A stretch of 64,000 nucleotides of DNA from Lachnospiraceae bacterium NC2008 (lineage in GTDB: Bacteria > Bacillota > Clostridia > Lachnospirales > Lachnospiraceae), in NCBI GenBank assembly GCA_000687675.1, contig JHWS01000004.1, positions 186,001 to 250,000 on the forward strand, read 5' to 3'. The notes below the pieces were generated by a model. That model had not been told where the DNA came from. It saw only the letters and a program-made list of their open reading frames with translations, and did not search any database. Of this stretch, positions 8,136 to 17,354 are shown in pieces. The stretch's first letter is position 1. Every line of letters begins with the position of its first letter. The translations under genes and the position numbers were made by a program.

Positions 8136-8376
8136 GGCGCTGCACGCTAAGGCATATAGTCTGCCAAACAGGACACTGTTCGGCTTCGCCGTGTAAAACC
8201 AGTGCTTAGTCTTTCGGGAAAATGTATTCCGAGCTGGGTGACTTATTTAAGCTGAGGTAGGGGTGTAGGTTATAAAGCTCGGAATTGACATTTTCCTGCG
8301 AAAGACACGCGGGTTTTACATCGACTTGCCAAAATGGTCCTGATTGTCAGACTACAAGCCTTCACGTGCAACGGCG
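8136..8376. repeat. Long imperfect fold-back element (candidate structured RNA or MITE)
   Basis: The space between the rplT terminator and pepD is almost filled by two 100-base arms (8136-8235 and 8276-8376) that are inverted copies of each other at roughly 80 per cent identity, enclosing a 40-base loop (8236-8275). Matching blocks in order are GCACG, AAGGC, TAGTCTG, CAGGAC, GTAAAACC, GTCTTTCG, GGAAAATGT and ATTCCGAGCT. One internal bubble holds a small CGGC-TTC-GCCG hairpin on one strand only. The element looks more GC-rich than its surroundings and codes for nothing convincing. It may be a non-coding RNA (a 6S-like bubble architecture is possible), or a miniature inverted-repeat element. 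No target-site duplication was seen. Confidence 0.7.
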
Positions 8377-8405
8377 TAGGATATAGAAAGGGTTGGAAAT
8401 AACAA

Positions 8406-9929
8406 ATGGCAGTTTTGGAGAAGATTGAGCCTAAGAGGGTGTTTCATTATTTTGAGGAGATATGTGGGATACCTCATGGGTCTTATAATGTTGATAAGAT
8501 AAGTGATTATCTGGTGGGCTTTGCTATGGAGCAGGGGCTTAGATATGTTCAGGATGAATATAAGAATGTAATTATATATAAAGAGGCAAGTAAGGGATAT
8601 GAAGATGCGCCGGTATTGATTATCCAGGGACATATGGATATGGTTGCTGTTAAGGAAGATTCTTGCAGCAAGGATATGGCGGTGGAAGGTCTTGATTTGG
8701 AGACTGATGGGAAGTTTGTGTTTGCTAAAGGAACTTCACTTGGTGGTGATGATGGAATAGCTGTTGCATATGCACTTGCTATTTTAGAAGATGATTCTAT
8801 AGAGCATCCGGCACTGGAAGTGCTTATAACTACTAACGAAGAAGTTGGTATGGATGGGGCTATAGGTGTTGATCCAGGATTGTTTAAGGGTAAGATGCTT
8901 CTTAATATTGATTCTGAGGAAGAGGGGGTTCTTACTGTTGGCTGCGCTGGTGGTACGCGGCTTGATGCTTCATATAAGCTTGATAGAGTAGATGTGGAAG
9001 GTGAGGTTGTTGCTATTACAGTGCAGGGCCTTACTGGTGGACACTCTGGTACTTCTATCTATAAGGAAAATGCCAACTCTAACGTACTTATGGGAAGAAT
9101 TCTTGGGAAGGTTAGAGAAGGACAGGATGTTTATATCGTTAGTATAGATGGCGGTGAAAAGACCAATGCTATATCAAAGAAGACTAAGGCTGTAATTAAG
9201 GTTAAAGATCCTAACAAGGCTAAGGAAGCTGTTGATGGTATTGCAAAAGTATTAAAAGATGAATATAGGGTTACAGACCCAGGGTTAGAAGTTAGCTTTG
9301 AAACGTTGGACCATGGCAAGGACGGCAATTCCAAAACTGCGGGGCTGAATGAAGGTGATGGTTCCAAGGTGATGGGGCAGGCCGCCTGCGGGGATTCTAA
9401 AGCAGCAATCCTTAACATATCAAATCGCATCATCAATTTACTTATAGCAGAGCCAGATGGAGTTATAGGTCACAATCAGGATGACCCTTCAAAGGTTGAA
9501 ACTTCTCTTAATATAGGTATAGTTGAGACTGTTGGTGATACATTCTCAGCTAAGTACGAGATAAGAAGTTCTGTTCATTCCAAGATGGAGATGATAGTTT
9601 CCAAGGTAAGAACTATAGCAGAGGGACTTGGTGCTACTGTGACAGAAGTGTCATCTTATCCGGAATGGGAGATTAATACTAATTCCAAACTTCAAAAGGT
9701 TATGACTAAGGTCTACGAAGAGATGTATGGTAAGAAGCCGGAAGTAGAACTTGTTCACGCAGGCTTGGAATGTGCTGTACTTGCAAAGAAGATAGATGGT
9801 TTTGACGGCGTATCCATAGGTCCTGATATACACGATATTCATACATTTAACGAGAAACTTGATATTGAAAGTACGGCAAGATGTTACGAATACGTACTGA
9901 ACATATTAAAAGAACTTAAAAACATATAA
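8406..9929 (+). CDS. pepD: Aminoacyl-histidine dipeptidase (M20C, PepD)
   Basis: A 507-residue cytosolic zinc dipeptidase. Visible ligands: H in IQGHMDMV, D in SLGGDDGIAVAY, EE in TTNEEVGMDGA, D in NIDSEEEG and a C-terminal H in IGPDIHDIHTFNEKL. The length equals the PepD family norm and is longer than PepT or CPG2. It hydrolyses Xaa-His and other dipeptides. AGAAAGGG at about 8385-8392 precedes the start. Its 5' side is the fold-back element, so transcription probably starts within or beyond that element. Confidence 0.93.
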   Translation: MAVLEKIEPKRVFHYFEEICGIPHGSYNVDKISDYLVGFAMEQGLRYVQDEYKNVIIYKEASKGYEDAPVLIIQGHMDMVAVKEDSCSKDMAVEGLDLETDGKFVFAKGTSLGGDDGIAVAYALAILEDDSIEHPALEVLITTNEEVGMDGAIGVDPGLFKGKMLLNIDSEEEGVLTVGCAGGTRLDASYKLDRVDVEGEVVAITVQGLTGGHSGTSIYKENANSNVLMGRILGKVREGQDVYIVSIDGGEKTNAISKKTKAVIKVKDPNKAKEAVDGIAKVLKDEYRVTDPGLEVSFETLDHGKDGNSKTAGLNEGDGSKVMGQAACGDSKAAILNISNRIINLLIAEPDGVIGHNQDDPSKVETSLNIGIVETVGDTFSAKYEIRSSVHSKMEMIVSKVRTIAEGLGATVTEVSSYPEWEINTNSKLQKVMTKVYEEMYGKKPEVELVHAGLECAVLAKKIDGFDGVSIGPDIHDIHTFNEKLDIESTARCYEYVLNILKELKNI

Positions 9930-9947
9930 TTAGACTGAACTTGCGAG

Positions 9948-9990
9948 GAACACATGTTAAAGACTTAGTTAACATGTGTTCTTGTGATTT
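9948..9990 (+). terminator. Probable terminator after pepD
   Basis: A perfect 13-bp inverted repeat, GAACACATGTTAA (9948-9960) and TTAACATGTGTTC (9969-9981), is followed by TTGTGATTTT, a weak T tract. It overlaps the -35 region of the next promoter. Confidence 0.6.
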
Positions 9991-10010
9991 TAGGATAAAA
10001 ATGTTAAAAT
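9982..10010 (+). promoter_or_regulatory. Promoter for the zinc-ribbon gene
   Basis: TTGTGA (9982-9987), a 17-base spacer and TAAAAT (10005-10010), with TG one base before the -10 box (extended -10). Confidence 0.5.
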
Positions 10011-10068
10011 ATATGCGTTATGTTTATAAATGGGGCATATATACGCTTATGATAATTGGAGGTTAATG

Positions 10069-10536
10069 ATGGCTTTTTTTGAGAAGGTTGGGGAACAGTT
10101 TCAGAGTTCTATTAATTCAGTTTCAGCAAAGACAAAGAATGCTATGGAGGCTAGTACTTTAAGCTCACAGCTTAAGATTAATGAGGATAGTCTTAAGAAG
10201 GCTTATGCAGAACTTGGAAGAGCGTTCTTCGATAAAAATAAAGATAACATACCTGCAGAGTATGAAAAGCAGTTCGCAGATATTGCTAAGGCAAAGGCTG
10301 ACGTAAAAGAAACAGGTGACAGACTTAGAGCTGTTAAGAAGATTAAAGTTTGCTGTTCTTGTGCAGCTGAGATTGGACTGGGTGTAAAATTCTGCCCTAA
10401 GTGTGGTGCAGAGAATGAAGTAATTGAAGAAGCAATTATCGACACACCTGCCAATGTTGGAAAGTGCCCAAGCTGCGGCGCTAAGTTAAAACCAGGCACT
10501 ATGTTTTGCAATGCCTGCGGTACTAAGGTTAAATAA
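10069..10536 (+). CDS. Double zinc-ribbon protein
   Basis: A 155-residue cytosolic protein. The first 90 residues form helices likely to make a coiled coil (KTKNAMEASTLSSQLKINEDSL and after). Two zinc ribbons follow: CCSCAAEI...FCPKCG (first Cys at residue 95) and CPSCGAKL...FCNACG. This layout is common in Firmicutes proteins of unknown role. TTGGAGG at 10057-10062 points to ATG 10069, with ATG 10066 as the alternative. It is followed 14 bases later by the SH3 protein. Confidence 0.8.
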   Translation: MAFFEKVGEQFQSSINSVSAKTKNAMEASTLSSQLKINEDSLKKAYAELGRAFFDKNKDNIPAEYEKQFADIAKAKADVKETGDRLRAVKKIKVCCSCAAEIGLGVKFCPKCGAENEVIEEAIIDTPANVGKCPSCGAKLKPGTMFCNACGTKVK

Positions 10537-10550
10537 CTGGGAGGCTAGTT

Positions 10551-11027
10551 TTGAGTAAGAAAACTATAAGCACCATACTAAATGCTATAATGGCGGTCCT
10601 GACAATAGGTATAGTTGTACTGGTTGTACTAATTGCTAAGCGTGGACCTAAGCCAACAGTTACTGAAGAGGATCTTACCAATGTAGTTGTTAGCAACAAC
10701 GAGACAGAGATTCCAACAGCTATATCAGAGAATAAGATTGATATGGAACCTGATATTGTATGTTCGCCAGATAAATCTTCTACAAGTGTTAATGTTAGAA
10801 GCGGTGCTGGTACAGATTATGAACGTATAGGTTCAGCTTATCCTGACTTTGAATATGTTGTTCTTTCTATTAAAGATAATGGATGGACTGAGATAGAATA
10901 CGATGACGGTAATGGCTTTATATCCAGTGATTATCTGTCATATCAGTATAGATACGAACTTGGTGATGGTACATATACATATGAACCAATCACAGATTCT
11001 ATCGAAGGATATAAAAAGAGTAACTAA
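10551..11027 (+). CDS. Membrane-anchored bacterial SH3-domain protein
   Basis: This 158-residue protein has one N-terminal membrane segment (AIMAVLTIGIVVLVVLIA) and a C-terminal SH3_3 domain at about residues 75-130 (SSTSVNVRSGAGTDYERIG...GWTEIEYDDGNGFISSDYLSY). Such domains usually bind cell-wall peptides. The start is TTG with GGGAGG six bases upstream. It is directly upstream of a penicillin-binding protein, consistent with wall function, but a short terminator lies between. Confidence 0.82.
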   Translation: MSKKTISTILNAIMAVLTIGIVVLVVLIAKRGPKPTVTEEDLTNVVVSNNETEIPTAISENKIDMEPDIVCSPDKSSTSVNVRSGAGTDYERIGSAYPDFEYVVLSIKDNGWTEIEYDDGNGFISSDYLSYQYRYELGDGTYTYEPITDSIEGYKKSN

Positions 11028-11032
11028 TATAA

Positions 11033-11056
11033 GAGGTCGCACATAGCGGCCTCTTT
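11033..11056 (+). terminator. Short intrinsic terminator
   Basis: GAGGTCGC (11033-11040), ACATA loop, GCGGCCTC (11046-11053) with one G-T pair, then TTT. The weak tail suggests partial read-through into the PBP gene. Confidence 0.6.
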
Positions 11057-11072
11057 TGGAGGCATAACATAG

Positions 11073-13730
11073 ATGAACTACGGAAGAAGAGGCGTTAGAA
11101 AAAAACAACGCGAACTTAATTCTAAAGGAATAAAGATGCGCAAGATGCTTATGATAACATTTCTCAAAGCATTTCTTGTGGTTGCTATAACCTTTATCTT
11201 AATGGCAGGTTGTTTTGGTATAGGTATGTTTAAGGGTATCCTTGACACAGCACCAGATATTAACGCAATCGATGTAGCACCATCTGGCTACGCAACAGTC
11301 GTATATGATATTGAAGGTCATGAGATGACTAAGCTTGTAGCTGAAAACTCTAACAGAACCTATGTAACTATGGATAAGATTCCAGCAAATCTTGCCAATG
11401 CATTTGTTGCTATAGAGGATGAAAGATTCTACGAACATAATGGTATCGATATTCAAGGTATCATGCGTGCCGGTGTAGTTGCATTAACTTCTAAAGACCT
11501 GTCACAGGGTGCTTCTACTATTACACAGCAGCTTATTAAGAATAATGTATTTGATAACTGGGTTAATGAATCTTCGGATCTTGAACGTATTAAGCGTAAG
11601 ATTCAGGAACAGTATCTTGCTATTAACCTTGAGAAGAAGATGGATAAGTCTCAGATTCTTGAGCTTTACATGAATACTATCAACCTTGGTCAGAATACGC
11701 TTGGTGTACAGGCTGCATCTCTTAGATATTTCAACAAGCCAGTATATGAGCTTAACTTATCAGAGTGTGCTGTTATAGCAGGTATCACACAGAATCCACA
11801 TAAGTACAATCCAATTACTCACCCAGAGGACAATGCCAAGAGACGAAAGAAAGTCCTTAAGAAGATGCTCGAGCATGGCTTTATTACTAAGGAAGAACAT
11901 GATGAAGCTCTTGCAGATGATGTATATGCACGTATTCAGACTGCCAATGTTCAGACAAGTTCTACATCAGTATATTCTTACTTTGTAGATGAAGTTATCG
12001 AGCAGGCTGCTGAAGATTTAACAGAGAAGTATATCAACGAGGGATATACAGAAACACAGGCAAAAACACAGGCTTACAACTTAATTTATTCTGGTGGTCT
12101 TAGTATATATACAACTATGGATCCACAGATTCAGTCTATACTTGATGAAATCTACTCAGATGAAAGCAACTATCCTCAGAACGTGGATTGGTATCTTAAC
12201 TATCAGCTTACTGTATTAAAAGCAGATGGAAGCTTAGAAAACTATTCTACTGAGATGTTCAAGGCTTTCTTTAAAGAAAGTAATCCTAAGTACAATCTTT
12301 TATATTCATCTCAGGAAGATGCATATGAAGATATAAGAACATACTGCGATGCTGTGCTTGAAGATGGCGATGAGATTCAGGCAGAGAATATCTCACTTAC
12401 ACCTCAGCCACAGGTTTCTATTACAGTTGAACAGCAGTCTACAGGATACGTAGTTGCTCTTATTGGTGGACGTGGTGTTAAGGAATCATCAAGATCACTT
12501 AACCGTGCAACTAATACTACAAGACAGCCTGGTTCTACATTCAAGGTTGTTTCAACATATGCACCAGCACTTGATAGCGCTGGACTTACACTTGCTTCTG
12601 TATTTGTAGATAAGCCATTCAACTATAGCAATGGTCGTCCTGTTTCTAACTGGTACGGCGGTGCATACAGAGGTATCTGTAGTATCAGATATGCAATTGA
12701 ACAGTCCCTTAATATTATTACAGTTAAAACACTTACACTTATTACACCACAGCTTGGTTATGATTACCTTCAGAGTTTTGGTTTTACAACCCTTGTTGAC
12801 AGAAGAGTAGAATCAGATGGTTCTGTTCATTCAGATATTCAGCAGGCCCTTGCTCTTGGTGGTGTAACTGATGGTGTAACTAATATGGAACTTAATGCTG
12901 CCTACGCTACTATAGCTAACGGTGGTGTATATATGGAACCTATTCTTTACACAAAGATTGTAGATCACGATGGTAACGTACTTATAGATAATACTCAGGA
13001 GCAGGAGTCGCACCGAGTAATTAAGGAAACTACAGCATTTCTCTTAACTGATGCTATGGTTGACGTTGTTACTAAGGGTACTGGTGCCAGCGTAAGATTC
13101 GATAACATGTCTATAGCTGGTAAGACAGGTACAACATCTGATTATAAGGATGTTTGGTTTGCTGGTTATACACCATACTATACATGTACTACATGGACAG
13201 GATATGACAACAATGTCAGTCTTAAGGACTCTACTTCTAAGAACCTTTCAAAGACTATGTGGCGTAAGGTTATGTCAAGGATTCATGAAGGCAAGGAAAA
13301 CCAGAAGTTCGAGGTACCTGACGGAATAACAACCTGTACGGTATGTTCTAAATCAGGAAAGTTACCTATATCAGGAGTCTGTGATGGACATCTAAAGACT
13401 GAGTACTTCGCAGAAGGAACTGTGCCAACAGAGCAATGCGACGTGCATTATTCTGGTATGGTATGTCTCTACAGTGGCAAATGCGCTACGGAGAACTGCC
13501 CATTTAAGGTTCAGGGAACTCTGGAACTAACACCAACAGAGGATCTGGCCCTGTCTAGTGGTTCGACCTACAGAGATTCAAATGGTAACCTGATAACATC
13601 AAGGGTTAATAATAACTGCCCTCATGATGATGCTTTCTTTGCTGATCCTAACCACTCACTGGTACTTCAGCAACAGGCGGCAGAACTGCTGGCAAACTAT
13701 GGAATAGCATTCTCGGTAGAGGGTTATTAG
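11073..13730 (+). CDS. Class A penicillin-binding protein (PBP1A-like)
   Basis: A bifunctional peptidoglycan synthase of 885 residues. It has a basic cytoplasmic N-terminus and a membrane anchor at about 24-50. A GT51 glycosyltransferase follows, with E115 in AIEDERFYEHNG, then QGASTITQQLIKN and KRKIQEQYLA. The transpeptidase has S488 and K491 in RQPGSTFK, the second motif in EQSLN, and K684-T-G in AGKTGTT. The C-terminal tail after residue 750 contains eight cysteines in CxxC-like pairs, common in clostridial PBPs. It polymerises glycan strands and cross-links stem peptides. GGAGG lies 11 bases before ATG. Confidence 0.95.
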   Translation: MNYGRRGVRKKQRELNSKGIKMRKMLMITFLKAFLVVAITFILMAGCFGIGMFKGILDTAPDINAIDVAPSGYATVVYDIEGHEMTKLVAENSNRTYVTMDKIPANLANAFVAIEDERFYEHNGIDIQGIMRAGVVALTSKDLSQGASTITQQLIKNNVFDNWVNESSDLERIKRKIQEQYLAINLEKKMDKSQILELYMNTINLGQNTLGVQAASLRYFNKPVYELNLSECAVIAGITQNPHKYNPITHPEDNAKRRKKVLKKMLEHGFITKEEHDEALADDVYARIQTANVQTSSTSVYSYFVDEVIEQAAEDLTEKYINEGYTETQAKTQAYNLIYSGGLSIYTTMDPQIQSILDEIYSDESNYPQNVDWYLNYQLTVLKADGSLENYSTEMFKAFFKESNPKYNLLYSSQEDAYEDIRTYCDAVLEDGDEIQAENISLTPQPQVSITVEQQSTGYVVALIGGRGVKESSRSLNRATNTTRQPGSTFKVVSTYAPALDSAGLTLASVFVDKPFNYSNGRPVSNWYGGAYRGICSIRYAIEQSLNIITVKTLTLITPQLGYDYLQSFGFTTLVDRRVESDGSVHSDIQQALALGGVTDGVTNMELNAAYATIANGGVYMEPILYTKIVDHDGNVLIDNTQEQESHRVIKETTAFLLTDAMVDVVTKGTGASVRFDNMSIAGKTGTTSDYKDVWFAGYTPYYTCTTWTGYDNNVSLKDSTSKNLSKTMWRKVMSRIHEGKENQKFEVPDGITTCTVCSKSGKLPISGVCDGHLKTEYFAEGTVPTEQCDVHYSGMVCLYSGKCATENCPFKVQGTLELTPTEDLALSSGSTYRDSNGNLITSRVNNNCPHDDAFFADPNHSLVLQQQAAELLANYGIAFSVEGY

Positions 13731-13737
13731 TAGCTAT

Positions 13738-14367
13738 ATGGCTGATTATAAGATATTACTTGAAGAAGCAACTGGAGAAATTATCGAGAAGAAATCCAGG
13801 TTTATTGCCTATATAAAACCTGTTTCTAATGAAGATGAAGCCTCACAGTTTATTGAATCAATAAGAAAGAAACACTACGATGCAAGGCATAACTGCTCAG
13901 CATTTGTAATAGGAGATAATAATGAAATCTCCAGATGCAGCGATGATGGGGAACCGTCAGGAACCGCTGGAAGACCTATGCTTGAGGTACTTACCAAAGA
14001 GGGTTATCACAATGTATGCGCTGTGGTAACAAGATACTTTGGAGGCGTGCTTCTTGGAACTGGCGGTCTTATTAGAGCTTATCAAGGGTCTCTTAAAGAA
14101 GGCCTGGATAATGCCAAGAAGGCCAAGGTAATAGAAGGCATAAGACAGCATATAACAGTGTCTTATAATGACATAGGTAAGATACTTAATTCATCCAAAG
14201 AAGATGGATATATTCTTGAAAACGTAGAGTACGGGGAGAATATAGCATTTGACCTGATTACTGAGAAAGAGGCTTACGACAAGGCTTTCAAGGATATAAC
14301 TAATATTACTAACGGTCAGGCTAAGGCGGATGAGCCGGTGCTTGATAAAATAATAATTAATATCTAA
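13738..14367 (+). CDS. yigZ: YigZ/IMPACT family protein
   Basis: A 209-residue protein of the YigZ (UPF0029/IMPACT) family: FIAYIKPV, the signature HYDARHNCSAF, DDGEPSGTAGRPML and TRYFGGVLLGTGGLIRAYQ, then the small ferredoxin-like C-terminal domain. The molecular role is not established; eukaryotic IMPACT acts in translational control. It follows the PBP gene by seven bases with no clear ribosome site. Confidence 0.93.
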   Translation: MADYKILLEEATGEIIEKKSRFIAYIKPVSNEDEASQFIESIRKKHYDARHNCSAFVIGDNNEISRCSDDGEPSGTAGRPMLEVLTKEGYHNVCAVVTRYFGGVLLGTGGLIRAYQGSLKEGLDNAKKAKVIEGIRQHITVSYNDIGKILNSSKEDGYILENVEYGENIAFDLITEKEAYDKAFKDITNITNGQAKADEPVLDKIIINI

Positions 14368-14398
14368 GTGCTACTTAGACTATAGGGAGGTGATTTTA

Positions 14399-14494
14399 AT
14401 GGACCGAAAACAGAATAATGAAGACCCCTACAACTCGGAAATTAAAATCACAGAATATAGTGGAGGTAGTTCATGGAAGAAGAATTTTCTTTAA
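14399..14494 (+). CDS. Putative 31-residue small ORF overlapping mgtE
   Basis: ATG 14399 is preceded by a near-perfect ribosome site, AGGGAGGTGATTTTA (14384-14398). The frame (MDRKQNNEDPYNSEIKITEY...) runs to TAA 14492-14494. It reads through the mgtE ribosome site GGAGG (14462-14466) and overlaps the first 22 bases of mgtE in another frame. It may be a leader peptide coupling translation to mgtE. No similarity is recognised, and a chance ORF cannot be excluded. Confidence 0.45.
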   Translation: MDRKQNNEDPYNSEIKITEYSGGSSWKKNFL

Positions 14495-15825
14495 TTAAGG
14501 AACTAATTGATACAAAGCAGTATACAAAGCTTCGTCAGGAATTTGCAGAGATGAATGATGCGGATATCGCAGCATTTTTGGAAAATATAGACGAAGAAGA
14601 AACTATGCTTAAGATATTCAGAATCCTTCCAAAGTCTATGGCTGCGGACGTTTTCTCATATCTTGAAATTGAGAACCAGCACAGCATCATTACACACCTT
14701 TCTGATAAGGAAGCTGCAGCAATCATCGATAACCTGATGGCCGATGATGCTACTGACCTTTTAGAGGAGATGCCTGCTAATATTGTTAAAAAATTACTGG
14801 CCAATGCCAGCCCGGAAACAAGGCACGATATAAACCATCTTCTTAGATATCCAGAGGATAGCGCCGGAAGCGTTATGACTGTGGAGTATGTAGACTTAAA
14901 AGAAGATCTTACAGTTGATCAGGCTATTGAGCGTATTAAGAAGATCGGTATTGACTCAGAAACAATTAACATATGTTATGTCTTAGATAACAGCAGAACA
15001 CTTCTTGGTACTGTTGCCATAAGATATCTTCTTTTATACGATGGAGACCAGAAGATTGGGGACATCATGCATGAGAATGTCGTATCTCTCCATACCCTGA
15101 TGGACCAGGAAGAGGTTGCTAAGACATTCCAGAAATACGACTTTACTTCCATGCCGGTAGTTGATAACGAGAATAGACTTGTTGGTATCATCACCGTCGA
15201 TGACGTTGTGGATATCATGGAAGAAGAGGCTACCGAGGATATGGAAAAGATGGCCGCTATTATGCCATCAGACAAGCCTTATCTTAAAACAGGAATATTT
15301 GCAACATGGGCACAACGTATGCCTTGGCTTCTCTTACTTATGATATCTGCCACATTTACCGGAAGTATCATATCAAGCTTCGAGGACGCACTTGCTATTA
15401 TGCCTGTACTTGTTGCCTATATACCTATGCTTATGGATACAGGTGGTAATGCCGGTGGACAGGCTTCTGTTACTATTATCCGTGGTCTTTCGCTTAACGA
15501 GATTGAACTTAAGGATATATTCAAGGTTGTATGGAAGGAAATCCGAGTTGCATTCTTATGCGGTAGCGCGCTAGCAGCAGCGAACTTTGTAAAGCTTATG
15601 TTATTTGACAGAGTAACATTGCCAGTTGCCATAGCAGTATGTTTAACACTTTTCTGCGCAGTTCTTATAGCTAAGATTATAGGTTGTACACTTCCTATAT
15701 TTGCACAGAGGATAGGCTTTGACCCTGCAGTTATGGCAAGTCCATTTATTACAACTATCGTAGACGCACTGTCGCTTTTGGTTTATTTTGCTATAGCTAC
15801 TGCGGTACTTGGAATACATGTATAG
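14473..15825 (+). CDS. mgtE: Magnesium transporter MgtE
   Basis: A 450-residue MgtE. The cytosolic N domain spans about 1-125 (helical, with LEEMPANIVKKLL). Two CBS domains span about 130-255 (SAGSVMTVEYV, IGDIMHENVVSL, VDDVVDIMEEEATEDMEKMAA). Five membrane helices occupy the C-terminal third, with the conserved pore stretch MDTGGNAGGQAS. The N and CBS domains sense Mg and gate the channel. GGAGG at 14462-14466 lies inside the small ORF upstream. No M-box could be fitted into the 105-base gap. Confidence 0.95.
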   Translation: MEEEFSLIKELIDTKQYTKLRQEFAEMNDADIAAFLENIDEEETMLKIFRILPKSMAADVFSYLEIENQHSIITHLSDKEAAAIIDNLMADDATDLLEEMPANIVKKLLANASPETRHDINHLLRYPEDSAGSVMTVEYVDLKEDLTVDQAIERIKKIGIDSETINICYVLDNSRTLLGTVAIRYLLLYDGDQKIGDIMHENVVSLHTLMDQEEVAKTFQKYDFTSMPVVDNENRLVGIITVDDVVDIMEEEATEDMEKMAAIMPSDKPYLKTGIFATWAQRMPWLLLLMISATFTGSIISSFEDALAIMPVLVAYIPMLMDTGGNAGGQASVTIIRGLSLNEIELKDIFKVVWKEIRVAFLCGSALAAANFVKLMLFDRVTLPVAIAVCLTLFCAVLIAKIIGCTLPIFAQRIGFDPAVMASPFITTIVDALSLLVYFAIATAVLGIHV

Positions 15826-15905
15826 CTGCTTAAGTGAGTTCATCAGAACTTTGTGACACGGCTTAAGGATATTAAGGGGATAATTACTGAAAGGAATAGG
15901 AATTA

Positions 15906-16754
15906 ATGAGTATAGCAGATAACATTTTTATTGATATGTGTAAGGATATACTTGAGAATGGTACATCCACAGAAGGAGAAAAGGTTAGACCACACTGGCC
16001 TGACGGAACTCCTGCATATACTATAAAGAAGTTTGGTGTTGTTAACAGATATGACCTTAGAAAAGAGTTTCCACTTATAACTCTTAGAAAGACTGCTCTT
16101 AAGAGTGCTACAGATGAACTTCTCTGGATATGGCAGAAGAAGTCTAACAATATTCATGACCTTAACTCTCATATTTGGGATGAATGGGCAGATGAGAAGG
16201 GTTCAATCGGTAAGGCATATGGTTATCAGCTTGGTGTAAAGCACCAGTACAAAGAAGGTATGATGGACCAGGTTGACAGAGTAATCTACGACCTTAAGAA
16301 TAATCCATTCTCTAGAAGAATTATGACTAACCTTTATAATCACCATGATTTATCTGAGATGGCTCTTTACCCATGTGCTTACAGTGTGACATTCAACGTT
16401 ACACAAAGACCAGGTGAGGATAAGCTTACTCTCAATGCTATTCTTAACCAGAGATCTCAGGATGTACTTGCTGCTAATAACTGGAACGTGGCTCAGTATG
16501 CTGTTCTTGTTCATATGTTAGCTCAGTGCTGCGATATGAATGTTGGTGAACTTGTACATGTTATTGCTGATGCTCATATATACGACAGACACGTAGACAT
16601 AATTAAGGAATTAATTACAAGACCTACATATGATGCTCCAACATTCTGGTTAAATCCAGAGATAAAGGACTTCTACAAGTTTACAAAGGATGATGTAAGA
16701 GTAGATAACTATATTACAGGTGAGCAGGTTAAGGATATTCCTATAGCTATATAA
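15906..16754 (+). CDS. thyA: Thymidylate synthase ThyA
   Basis: A 282-residue ThyA that makes dTMP from dUMP using methylene-tetrahydrofolate. The catalytic cysteine is in ALYPCAYSVTFNV, the form seen in the B. subtilis/phage phi3T branch rather than the PPCH form of E. coli. Other family blocks are ELLWIWQKKSNNIHDL, NQRSQDVLAANNWNVAQYAVL and HIYDRHVD. GAAAGGAATAGG precedes ATG. It is paired with dihydrofolate reductase, which regenerates the folate it oxidises. Confidence 0.96.
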   Translation: MSIADNIFIDMCKDILENGTSTEGEKVRPHWPDGTPAYTIKKFGVVNRYDLRKEFPLITLRKTALKSATDELLWIWQKKSNNIHDLNSHIWDEWADEKGSIGKAYGYQLGVKHQYKEGMMDQVDRVIYDLKNNPFSRRIMTNLYNHHDLSEMALYPCAYSVTFNVTQRPGEDKLTLNAILNQRSQDVLAANNWNVAQYAVLVHMLAQCCDMNVGELVHVIADAHIYDRHVDIIKELITRPTYDAPTFWLNPEIKDFYKFTKDDVRVDNYITGEQVKDIPIAI

Positions 16755-16810
16755 TGAAAGTTCTGTTTGTGAACTAATTTTATCAGGTATAAGAACTAGA
16801 AAGGTAAGAT

Positions 16811-17299
16811 ATGAAGATAGTAGTTGCAGTAGATAATAACTGGGCGATCGGAAATAAGAATCAGCTTCTTGTAAGTATTCCTAATGACCATAAGAATTTT
16901 AGAAGACTTACAATAGGCAAGGTTGTTGTTCTTGGAAGAAAGACGCTTGAGACATTTCCTCAGGGACAGCCGCTTAATGGTAGAACAAATATTATCTTAT
17001 CCAGAGATGAAAGCTATAAGGCCGGAGATGCAATAATAGTTCACTCTGTGGACGAACTTCTTGAAAAAGTAAAAGCTTACAATACTGACGATGTTTATAT
17101 CATCGGCGGAGATAGTATATATAAGCAGTTTCTTCCATATTGTGATGAAGCTATTGTTACAAAGGTTGATCATGAGTATGAAGCAGATGCATACTTCCCT
17201 AACTTAGATGAGGATAGTGAGTGGAAGATAGTAGACGAAAGCGACGACGAAACATACTTTGATCTTGATTATAAGTTTGTAACATATAAGAAAAAATAA
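16811..17299 (+). CDS. folA: Dihydrofolate reductase
   Basis: A 162-residue DHFR with NWAIGNKNQLL, VVLGRKTLETFPQGQPL, NIILSRD and VYIIGGDSIYKQFLPYCDEAIVTKV, followed by the C-terminal strand pair. It reduces dihydrofolate using NADPH. The gene sits 56 bases after thyA, so the two form a thymidylate cycle operon. Confidence 0.95.
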   Translation: MKIVVAVDNNWAIGNKNQLLVSIPNDHKNFRRLTIGKVVVLGRKTLETFPQGQPLNGRTNIILSRDESYKAGDAIIVHSVDELLEKVKAYNTDDVYIIGGDSIYKQFLPYCDEAIVTKVDHEYEADAYFPNLDEDSEWKIVDESDDETYFDLDYKFVTYKKK

Positions 17300-17354
17300 G
17301 CAGACATAGGGGCAATTAAGAATAATTAAGCCATAGTATTGAAGGAATACAGAT

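Noticed and set aside
8136..8376. tmRNA, RNase P RNA or SRP RNA
   Set aside because: I found no tag reading frame with tRNA-like ends, no GAGGAAAGTCC-type P4 block, and no GGAAGCAG-type SRP loop. 6S RNA is not excluded.
14368..14472. M-box riboswitch before mgtE
   Set aside because: The gap is only 105 bases, lacks the M-box blocks, and is mostly taken by a small ORF.
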